Positions 54,748 through 64,000 of a DNA stretch of 64,000 bases are shown here, one piece after another. A model generated the notes under the pieces. It was not told the origin of the DNA. It made no database searches and worked only from the letters and a program-made list of their open reading frames with translations. The position numbers and the translations under genes are program-made. Source of the stretch: Hypericum androsaemum (Eukaryota > Streptophyta > Magnoliopsida > Malpighiales > Hypericaceae); NCBI GenBank assembly GCA_963995505.1, contig OZ023185.1:20719691-20783690 (forward strand), read 5' to 3'. How positions within the stretch are numbered: the first letter of the stretch is position 1; every line of letters starts with the position of its first letter.

Positions 54748-56409
54748 TATCTTTTACAACTTAGAAGCCCAGGAGATCGCTGTTCCTCCCAGCGTGAATA
54801 CATACCCTGTAGTGCTACTTCTTCTGTCAAGGTCACTGGACCCCAAGTCTGCATCAATATATCCTGTCAGCTTCACTTCACTTCCCTAGAAGTATAGGGC
54901 CTTCTCATTAGTACCTCTCAAGTACCTTAGGATCCACTTCACTACCAACTAATGCTGCTTTCCCTGATTGCTCATGTATCTGCTCACCACTTCTACCGCA
55001 TGTGCGATGTCTGGCCTTGTACAGACCATAACATACATCAAGCTCTATACTGCTGATGCATAAGGAGTCTTCTTCATCTGAGCCTTCTCCGCCTCACTCT
55101 TAGGCGAATCCTTGTTAGACAGCTTAAAGTGTCCGCCCAAAGGTGTACTCATGAGTTTGGCCTTCTGCATGCTGAACCTCTCCAACACCTTCTTGATATA
55201 GTCAGTCTGCGAGAGAATTAACTTCCCTGCTACTTTGTCTCGCTTAATCCTCATCTCTAGGATTTGCTTAGCCTCACCCAAATCCTTTTTAGGGCAAACC
55301 TCTCAGAAAATTACTTCTTCACCTTGCTCACTTCTCTAGCACTCGAGCCTGCTATCAATATATCATCGAATATAAAGCAGGAGGATGATATAGCTATTGT
55401 GAAATCTCTTGAAGTAACAGCAATGGTCCACCTCACAGCGCACAAACTCTATCTCGTGCATGAATTCATCGAACTTTTTGTACCACTACCTCGGAGCTTG
55501 CTTCAACCCATACAAACTCTTCCTCAACCTGTACACAAAGCCACTGTTACCTTCCAACAAGTACCTTTCTGGCTGTTCCATGTAAATCTATTCATCTAGA
55601 TCGCCATGGAGAAAGGCTGTCGTCACATCCATATGCTCTAACATCAGATTCTCTGCAGCTACCATACTCAACATCATTCGAATAGTGGTTAGCTTCACAA
55701 CATGAGTGAAAACATTGGTAAAATCAATACCATATTTCTGCTAAAAACCCTTCACAACCAGTCTCACCTTGTAATGCTGTGTGCCATCCGCCTCTTACTT
55801 AACTCTATAAATCTACTTATTTTGTAGTGGCTTCTTGTCTTTCATGAGTTGGACTAGTTTCCAGGTCTCATTACTCCTCAATGACTCTATCTCGTCATCC
55901 ATTACAAGCTTCCACTTGCGCACCAGCTCACTCCGCTGTGCTTCTGCAAAATTTTTTGGTTCTTCTCCATTTGTTAAAAGAAGATAACAGTTAGTAGGCG
56001 AATACCTTTCCGGCGATCCACGTTGCCTTGTGGATCTCCACTGTGGAACTACTGGCGGTGGAGAACTTGGTTCCACCTCCTTCTCGGCCCACTGCCCAAT
56101 CAGTACTTTCTTGCTCCCACCCGAGTTCGAGATGTCTAACTCGACCACCTCATTGCTAGAACCCTCTGCATCAGATGCACTCCCCCTGTCTTTATACAAC
56201 ACTTTCTCATTGAATACGACCTCTCAACTCCGAGTGACCTTGCGACTTCCCTCGTCCCAAAATCTAAAGCCAAAATCATCTCCTCCATACCCAATGAATG
56301 TACACTTCGTGGACTTAGCATCCAGCTTACTCCTCTCAGCTGTATTAACATGAACATACCCAGTATAGCCAAATACACGAAGATAGGAAAGATCAACTTC
56401 TTTACCACT

Positions 56410-57017
56410 TCAAGCCTCCTCCGGTATCCCATTCTCCAAAGGAGCTGATGGCCCTCTATTGATCAAGAATGCAACAGTATTGACTGCATCTGCCCAGAAC
56501 ATCTTCGATAGTCCACACTTCAATCTCATAGCCCTGGCCCTCTCATTGAGTGTCCTGTTCATCCTCTCAGCGATGCCATTCTGCTGTGGGATTCCAGCTA
56601 CTGTCTTCTCCATGCGAATCCCATTCGCTGTACAGTACTCCTTAAACTCTTAGAGCTCGTACTCTCCGCTATTATATGATCTCAAGCACTTTACCTTAAA
56701 ACCTATCTCTTTCTCAACTAGGGCTTTCCACTTTCTGAAGGCATCAAAGACACCAGACTTATGTTTCAGAAAGTAAACCCATACCTTCTTTTGGAATCAT
56801 CAATGGAGGTCATGTAATATGATGCACCACCCAAGGATGTCACTGGTGCCAGGCCCCACAAATCACTGTGGACCAACTCAAACTTTTGCTCCTTCAGGGA
56901 CCTGCCACCTTTCAAAAAGCTCACTCTCTTTTGCTTCTCAAGAACACAATGCTCACAAAGACCGATATCAACTGTCTTTAAGCCTGGTAGCTTTTCTTTC
57001 GAACACAGCACCTTCAT
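56410..57017 (-). pseudogene. Copia 3 integrase remnants
   Basis: Two frames, 56766-57017 (CEHCVLEKQKRVSF, LVHSDLWGLAPV) and 56410-56613 (GIPQQNGIAERMNRTL, FWADAVNTVAFLIN), are parts of a Tork-like copia integrase interrupted between about 56614 and 56765. Confidence 0.8.
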
Positions 57018-57880
57018 CCCCTTCTTACTGATGTGGCCATGTCGACTATACTACAACTCTGCATCGTCCGCTGCACCTGTGAGACCAATGCTATCATGGG
57101 TGTTCTTCGTCATATACAACATACATTTCTTCAAATCTCGAGCCACTACTATAGCTCCCTTGATAATTTTGCATAACTTGCAGCCAAAGATCATCACATA
57201 ACCTTCATCATCCAACTACCCCACTGAAAGCAAATTCCTCTTCAACCCAGGAATATGGCTCACCCCCTTCAATCACAACAAAGATTCATTTGATGTGCTG
57301 ATTCAAACATCCCCCTTGCCCATAACCTGCATCGGTTCATCATTTGCTAGATAAATCTTGCCATAATTACCTGGGGTATATCGCTCCATCATCCCTGTAT
57401 CACTGCATGAATAGAACGATGCTCCAAAATTCAGCACCCACGCCTCCAATGGACTGCTCAGACTCAGGACCAACGCCTCCCCATGGTCATCTGTTATTTC
57501 ATTAGCTGACTTGTCCTCCCTTTTTGGTGTCGTACACTAATCCTGAAAGTGACCATACTGATCACAATTCCAGCACTGGACCGAGCTCTTGTCCTTCCTC
57601 GAACCCTTTCTCGATTTGGACTTCGACCTGCTCCAGTCCTTCTTCGACTTCCTCCTTGACTCGGACCTCCCCCTATTCCCTGCACTCAAAACTGCACCCG
57701 AGGCTACTCTGGATTCTCTCATGCGGATCTCTTCGCTCATGATCAAATCCCTCACCTCATCCAACTTAAGCTGTACCTTCCCCGCTTAGGCACTGACTGC
57801 AGTCACAGTACCACTCCAGCTCTCAGATAAAGAACTCAGCAAAATAAGGGCTTGTACTTCATCATCGAAGTTGATCTTAA

Positions 57881-58274
57881 CTAGACAATCGTTGTGTTGA
57901 ACTCGTTAAGATGCTTGGCCACCATCATACTCTCTGCCATCTTGAGGTTGAACAACCTCCTCATTATGTGTACCTTGTTTACGGCGGATGGCTTCTCATA
58001 CATCTCGGACAAAGTCTCTAGCATCTCCTTGGTGGTCTTTGATTTTACCGTATGCAAGGCAACATTGTTGGACAACCTCAAGTACGCTCATCACCTTTAT
58101 GTCCAGCAACTTCCACTCTTCTTCCTTCATGTCTTCGGGCTTCTTCCCACCAAGAGGTAGGTGCAAATCCTTTCCATACAGATAGTCCTCTATCTGCATC
58201 TTCCAGAACCCGTAGTCCATGCCATCAAATTTCTCCACAGGCGACCTCCCTTCACCCGTCATGATGGCTCCCAC
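57881..58274 (-). pseudogene. Copia 3 Gag remnants
   Basis: Two frames, 57996-58274 (FDGMDYGFWKMQIEDYL) and 57881-58081 (LETLSEMYEKPSAVNKVH), are UBN2-type Gag pieces shifted relative to each other. Confidence 0.75.
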
Positions 58275-58305
58275 GGCCCTCTAATCTTCAAGCTCTAATA
58301 CGAAT

Positions 58306-58641
58306 TGTTGAAAAATAATAATAGGCTAGCAATCACACGAGAAAGAATTGAAACAAAGAAGACAACACAATTTGGTCACTCAGTTCGACAAGAATGTCTA
58401 CGTCTAGGGGCGTGCCAAGCCAGGGTCTTTCCAATAGTTTTCTTGTGCGTCACTACACTTTTTGCCACACATTACAATAGGTCTTACATGGGTTCATATA
58501 GAGGAGCGACCCTAGAAAGAGTGAGGATCACGAAAGAAACAAAACAGGAAATAAAAATTAAGGCTATCAGCCGGACCTAGTGGTCTTCACTCGATCATCC
58601 AACGCCTTCTCCGAGTACCAAATAGGCTCCATAACCCAACA
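58306..58641 (-). repeat. Right (5') LTR of copia 3
   Basis: This LTR is 336 bp. It lacks the 150-bp AGCG-rich segment of the left LTR and carries a small gain (CTAGGGGCGTGCC, near 58402) absent from the left LTR. It is followed by CAAAA. Confidence 0.88.
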
Positions 58642-58646
58642 CAAAA

Positions 58647-59682
58647 TTGGCAGATACCTGCAAAGATATGCTTTTAGCTGTAGAATTATGTGCCTAACTA
58701 TTGCCCCGGTTCGCACGGCCGCCGTTGTTGCCCATCTTGTCTCCACGGTTTGATGCGAGAAAGCTTTCGTTCGCTTTTTAATTGTGTCTTGGTGGCTTTA
58801 AACAACGAGGAGTGATTTCATGAAAAATATATTTCAAGTGAAAATCCAGAAATATAGAAACCTTTTGCATGTCACTTGAAACCATTAAAGCTTGTAGATA
58901 GAGATGGGTATTGTCATCTAATTCTTTTTAGGATAAGATGTGATGAACATCAACCAGCACCCTAGGAGTATTTGTAAGCAATAAAAGTGTAATTTAGCTT
59001 AATATGAAAATGCAAGCTCTTCGCTGACGACAAAACATAGGGCAACGACGATCGGTAAGCTTCGTCGTGGAGACCATCACTCCGTCAACTTCTACCAGGG
59101 CATGAATTTTCACCCTCTAGAGCATGGCGAAGGTTTTTGGTTCAGTTTATATTTCAGTGTCATTTTTTTCTTTATAAATAACAGTTGACAAGGGTTGTGT
59201 TCATAGAGGTACTACAAAAAAATAAAAATCTTTCAAATCTTCGTCTTAATGGAACTAGAGCTATCCTTCTCCATTGAAAGCACAACACATTTCAAAATCT
59301 TTACTTGAGTTACAAAACTTAAAAGATGTGGTACTACTATATGAGAAAAAGTAACAAATTAACAAATTTAGCTACCAAAATTTGTTTCGTCTACATCAAA
59401 TAGCAAGAATATATTAATTTATATTTTGCTAGTCCATGGATGTAGCTCCGCTGAAAGAATTTGACCACAAGAATACCAATAAATATAGCTTGATTTAAGT
59501 TGGTGTTATGCCTTTTCAAGTTTAGGCATACCTTTTTTTATTAATATTAAATGGACCATTGTTATACATGTTGCTCATATAGAGTAAAAAAAGATTATAA
59601 TTATTATCTAGATGCCACAATCATTTCCACCTGGACCACCATAAGTAACAACATATTTTCTAAACAATGATTGGACAGATCT
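58647..59682. other. Intergenic region
   Basis: AT-rich with no recognised gene. It forms the 3' flank of the neprosin pseudogene. Confidence 0.4.
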
Positions 59683-60266
59683 CTAATAAAGCAAGTTATA
59701 GCATTTTTCAGAGTCTATATTCTTCACCACCTTTGAGTAGTCAAGGTCAACAAATTGGTAATTCACGTCAGCAGTTTGAAGTTCTTCAAAAGAGAATGAT
59801 TCCTCGACATTTTCCTTGGGAAAATTTTCTCTTCCCATAGGTGGATTAAGTTGTTCTTTAGGTGCATAAGTTATTCCACCAAATGCAACATTTGTTGCTC
59901 CTCCATTTAAATGAGTAATTATTTCTTTTGGTCAATAGCCAACCTTTTCATCAGAATAGTAAAACCACCAATTTCCAGAGATTGAGTCCTACAAGAGTTG
60001 AAGTAAAGTCAGGAAATCAAATAATATATATGCTTATTGCTTTCACTATTTTCTGTGTTTTGGTTGTTCTTTCTATTTTATGTAATAACGCATTCATACT
60101 CTTAATACAAGCGAGCATAAATCGAGAAATAATACTGAAGTGAAATAAATAATGTATAATATATGTGTCACAAAATAAATATCCTTTTTCTATGTAGTTT
60201 TATAAAAATATTAAGTGATTTTAAGAAAATCCATAATTGTAAGCACTTTTGATAAAGATCGAAACT

Positions 60267-60345
60267 ATTTCTTCAGGAATGTCTGATAAAATTAGAATAA
60301 TACAGAGAAGATTAGCATGGCCCTTGGCAAATCGAAAAATAGTTT
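60267..60345 (+). pseudogene. U6 snRNA pseudogene
   Basis: The stretch contains GATAAAATTAGAATAATACA, then GAGAAGATTAGCATGGCCC, then AAATCGAAAAATAG, the order of plant U6 snRNA, but the segment between GGCCC and AAATCG is missing about 20 bases. No upstream USE or TATA pair is evident. It lies in the last intron of the neprosin pseudogene on the opposite strand. Confidence 0.8.
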
Positions 60346-62061
60346 GATAAAGACTAAAACTTTAAAATTATACTTTTTTCATATATTACTTATAGCGACT
60401 TTATGTACTTTTTATATTTAACTAATAGAAAGCTAAATTAATAAACTTGACTACACTTTAGTCTAACTCAAATTCATTGACGTGTTTTCTAAATTCACCA
60501 GTTCATAAAAATTTGAGTATCAAATAACTCCTTTATAAATAAAATAAATTTTAATTCATTTATGTCCAAACATATGGTAAGATAATAGACTAATAGTACA
60601 TAATAACGATAATAAAGAATAATATATTTTCTTATGGAAACTCACTCTATAAATTAGACTTCGATGTAATTTACCTAAACCACAGAAAATTGACCGGCAA
60701 AACTTGTTCCTCCGGAGGACACATGCTCGAATGATAGACCAAAATGAACGCGTTGACTTATTTGCACAAATCCTTGACAATTTGTATTGTAGCAACCGAT
60801 TTCGTTACCATTTCCCTGCAAATACAAATTACCTAATTTAAAATAAAATATATACAATTATACAGCATAGAATTGGAGAAACACTAGTTTTAATGTTGAT
60901 GAAAGAATATTTTTTACCCTCCAAAATTCCGTAAGTCGGTTTAGTCTATCACCATAGAGTGTTGGGTGTACCTACATCAATGACATCAATAAACAAGTAC
61001 ACTTTTTAAGATACATTTTGGCTCAAGTAGTTTGTATAAATAGATTAATCACCATAGAGGATGTACAAATTTATTTTGCAAAACATAGACGGATTAGTCT
61101 CTGAAAAACAAAAAAAAACACATGATGTATTTTAATCTATTATAGACTAATGAGTATTTATCTAGAAACTATAGTGCTATATTGTACACCTTTAATGTGA
61201 TCAATCTATGCACTAAAATGACAAATTAATATTATTTTCCTTTAAAGATAAATTAATTTGGCAACACAAGATGAATATGACAATAAGTGAGACAAAGTCA
61301 AATACTGGTGGTACTTAGTATTAGAGTCTTACATGTTCTCATTCAATAAAATAAGTTCTCTAGAAGATAAAAGTAAACACGAGGCAAAGTGTTGTGAGCA
61401 CAACCGATTCTAATTATTTTGTTGAAATAGTATGACACAATATGGTATATTCAATGCGCATAAATTAATAACCAAATTATCCTAAATATAAAATAAGCTT
61501 CTCAATATTAGTGAAGACCCTCACCATCCATCCAACATAAATTTCATTCACTTCATTTGCTTGTCCAACTTGAAGCCAAATTAATCCTCCACTAAGATCC
61601 CACGGGTCCACGAATGGGTTTTCTATTGAAATAATTGCACGGGCTCCACGATATGTTCCGGATTCAGTATTTAATATCGCAAACTATTTTTATCATCCAA
61701 GTTACAAATGACATCAGGAGTAACAATAATCTAATATATATGATAAATTATATAAAATTAACTAAAGAAAAAAACTCATGAATATTATAAAGACAACTAT
61801 TATTTTAGGGCCACTAAATGCTCAAAAACATGCATATCACATTCTTATGTTGATGTTGGAGTAGCAATCAATAGTGTATTTCGGTAAAGGTCGAGGTAAA
61901 TTTAACCAAAAATAAATAAAATCGCTTTGTTTTGTTGATTAATATGCTTGAATTTCTAAAATTTATATTTATTTCATATTTAATGGAAAGATCTTAATAA
62001 TGATATAACTAAATTTGTATTCACATCATATTCATACTAGCTAGAAAAAATAACTCAGTTT

Positions 62062-62177
62062 CCTATACAAGTACACAATAATAAAATTTACATTACTTCC
62101 AGGCTCATTTAATGCTAATGGATGTACACAATAATAAAACTTACATGATTTCCAGACTCATTTAATGTTAATGGATG
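62062..62177. repeat. 53-bp tandem duplication at a neprosin exon end
   Basis: ACACAATAATAAAAYTTACAT and the following CCAGRCTCATTTAATGYTAATGGATGT occur twice in a row. The duplication copies the 3' end of exon 3 and its splice donor into the adjoining intron. Confidence 0.8.
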
Positions 62178-63537
62178 TATTAATCCATTGTTTCTTCTCT
62201 AAATTGGTACCGAACTATTTGGACAAACATTATCTTTATTGATTTCGAGTGTTACATTTTTAGCAAATGTCGAAACTCTGCCTTTGTCTCTTTTCATTTC
62301 GAAACTTGGCTCCATCTTCACATACATATAATAGTTTTCAGAAAAAAATTCGCTAACATGTCATTTGAATCATTAATTCCAAAAAAGAAACAAGTACCTG
62401 AATTTCATGATTTTTGAGCATCGGATGTTGGAAAGTAGGTTGCTTATGTAAATCAGTGCACTGAACGGATAAGAACTACAAAATTACAATGAGTAAAATG
62501 AGTTTTCGCTCTAAAAAATTATGCTAAAAGATTATTAAGTTTTGTAGACACTAAGGAAATAATTATCTTTAGATAAAAAATCAGTATATAAGTATCTAAA
62601 AGCGCAAAAAGTAAATTAAGTAGTTTAAAATCTCAAATAAATTTAACTCTATAAGAAATTAAGTGCAATTTTTTTATAAATGAACTAAAGGGTGCCCAAA
62701 TTTTCTTGTTTCCCGGTTCAACCGGTCCGACAAATCGTACCACCAATCAGACCTGAGATTTTTAAAATAATAAATATATATTATCAATAATTTTTTGTAT
62801 ACTATCATTTTACAAATATAATCATATACTAGTATATTATAATCATATACTAGTATATTTTAAATAAATATATTTTACAAATATTTTAATCATAATTTAA
62901 TAACTTTTAATATAGTAAAACCTTAAAGTTATTTTTTTTGATATCTTTTTTTGGCACTTCGTTCTACACAGAACTGCCCAACCGGTTGAATCAGTATCCA
63001 AGTTTAAGTGCAAAAATGACACGAAGCTATAGTACTTTACAAAGATTTATACATTATTTTAAATTATAAGACTTAAGAACACCAAGAAAAATATACATTT
63101 TTTTTAATTTTATGATATAAAACATATTGGAATATCTTCAAATTATTGGAGAGGCACATATTAAATTAAAGACTATAGTAAAAACTAAAATCCAAAATTT
63201 TTTTTTCAAAATAAAATAAAGTCCATCAATGAAAAGACTTTCCATCTCCTTGTAAACAAATCGTCGTCTTCTTTTATGGCAACACAGTCAAAATATTTTA
63301 TGTTGATATATAAGTTGGACTCATTTTAAAATTCCAAAATAAGGTAAACTTTGTATTAAAAGTTTGAACATAAGAAGAAAAATAAAATAATAGACTAAGA
63401 ACATGGTTATGAACTATATGATTGGATACCTCTGTTTTTCTTAATCCTTGCAGGCTGTAGTAAGCCGAACTCATACATAAGAAAAGCAATGTTGCATGGG
63501 ATCCAATTATCTTCATTCTGATTAATAAAGCTCAGAC

Positions 63538-64000
63538 TAGGGATGACAATGGGTAGGGTAGCATACCCTATTTTTTTGGATGGACTCATACCCTATCATC
63601 GACCCTACAAATTTTTTATTATTAGATTCATACCCTACCCTCCTGGAGACTCAGGATCTACATGGTCTGCAGGGTCCGATCCTTTAACGTTCTGTATTTT
63701 GATAATTTTTAATCAAAACTTAATTTTTATATAAAATTTAAATAAACTCAAGACATCTACTACGTTACACATCAACATTCAATAGAAAATTGATGAAACA
63801 TCAAAATTTGTAATTTAATTTCAATAGTCCAAAGTTTTTTTTAGAGTTTGAAGTACATAAACAATTCAACAAAAGGAAAATATAACATGTCAGCTTCTAG
63901 TGATCCATCATTCACGACATCTTCTAAGCTAGTTGCGGAATAACATAATAAATATGTTAAAGTTAATCATAAAATATATTATATATATTATCAATACGGT
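63538..64000 (+). mobile_element. hAT-like element running off the right edge
   Basis: It starts TAGGGATGACAATGGGTAGGG and shares TACCCTA, GGGTCC and downstream AT-rich text with the inverted right part of the element at 27644-29301. Its other end lies outside the window. Confidence 0.6.

Larger units (their letters stand above)
53841..58641 (-). mobile_element. Decayed Ty1/copia retrotransposon 3
   Basis: LTRs of 481 bp (53841-54321) and 336 bp (58306-58641) start TGTTGG on the minus strand. CAAAA is duplicated at 53836-53840 and 58642-58646. The PBS beside the right LTR is mutated (GCTCTAATACGA on the plus strand). Copia domains appear in order on the minus strand with many stops: gag (57881-58274), zinc knuckle CWNCDQYGHFQD near 57540, integrase (56410-57017), RT (55045-56202) and RNase H (54406-54747). 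No long frame survives. Confidence 0.92.
59683..63516 (-). pseudogene. Neprosin-family (DUF239) protease-like pseudogene
   Basis: Exons on the minus strand: 63516-63430, 62460-62398, 62315-62145, 61683-61525, 60971-60918, 60815-60681 and 59988-59683, all in phase. Exon 1 is a signal peptide. Exon 2 has the activation-region text CTDLHKQPTFQHPMLKNH. Exon 4 has GARAIISIENP and VGWM. Exon 5 has VHPTLYGDRLNRLTEFW. Exon 6 has IGCYNTNCQGFVQ, and exon 7 has SGNWWFYYSDEKVGY and THLNGGATNVAFGG. Intact relatives are secreted glutamic peptidases or proteins of unknown role. Two stops are in frame: TAG at 62199-62201 and TGA at 59932-59934, the latter replacing the conserved Trp of GYWP. The exon 6 donor is weak. 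At about 324 residues the model is short for the family. Confidence 0.8.

Noticed and set aside
60267..60345. Functional U6 snRNA gene
   Set aside because: About 20 internal bases are missing and no upstream promoter elements are visible.

Overview
The window is nuclear DNA of a flowering plant, most likely a eudicot. Its genes have many short GT-AG introns, the protein families are plant-specific (AHP phosphotransfer protein, NSH3-type nucleoside hydrolase, neprosin family, GDSL lipase, plant P4H with a ShK tail), and the rest is AT-rich DNA full of Ty3/Ty1 retroelements, LINEs, TRIMs and MITEs. No bacterial features (operons, CRISPR, IS elements) are present. I cannot name the species. All exon coordinates were worked out by eye from splice sites, phase and remembered family conservation.

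Layout. 0.8-3.3 kb: intact nine-exon gene (+) for an At4g15545-like coiled-coil protein. 3.5-11 kb: an ARM-repeat (PUB-like) gene fragment split by a 6.9-kb non-autonomous Ty3-type LTR element (-) with a 5-bp target duplication. 12-14 kb: intact seven-exon prolyl 4-hydroxylase (+). 14.4-16.6 kb: a foldback repeat, a 1-kb insertion with a 16-bp target duplication, and a Mutator-type MITE nested in that duplication. 17.5-22.5 kb: a decayed copia element (-) sitting 37 bp upstream of the start codon of an AHP gene (+, 22.5-23.9 kb) that also carries an in-frame TAG. 24.1-36.0 kb: a tandem array on the minus strand of two complete-looking NSH3-type nucleoside hydrolase genes plus a third 3'-end remnant. 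Intron 3 of the left copy holds a hAT-like element, itself holding a three-LTR TRIM. 37-39.7 kb: MITE and simple-structure repeats. 40.0-46.9 kb: a GDSL esterase/lipase pseudogene (+) with two nonsense codons, a 5'-inverted LINE in intron 2 and a deleted copia element in exon 3. 47.6-49.6 kb: two large foldback elements. 50.8-53.6 kb: a LINE with an open ORF1 but no ORF2 and a very G-rich tandem repeat at its 5' end. 53.8-58.6 kb: a third decayed copia element. 59.7-63.5 kb: a neprosin-family pseudogene (-), with a U6 snRNA pseudogene in one intron. A hAT-like end runs off the right edge.

How the genes relate. They do not form a single pathway. P4H (hydroxyproline formation in secreted wall proteins), NSH3 (apoplastic nucleoside breakdown), GDSL lipase and neprosin all act in the secretory or apoplastic space. 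AHP is a cytokinin phosphorelay carrier. From memory, a P4H gene and several nucleoside hydrolase genes also lie next to each other on Arabidopsis chromosome 5 (At5g18860-At5g18900), which suggests conserved microsynteny here. Four of the eight non-transposon genes or gene arrays (ARM, AHP, GDSL, neprosin) show clear disabling lesions, so much of the window records gene decay and nested transposition. I found no convincing wholly new biological system. The most informative parts are the NSH3 array, the broken AHP gene and the nested element structures.
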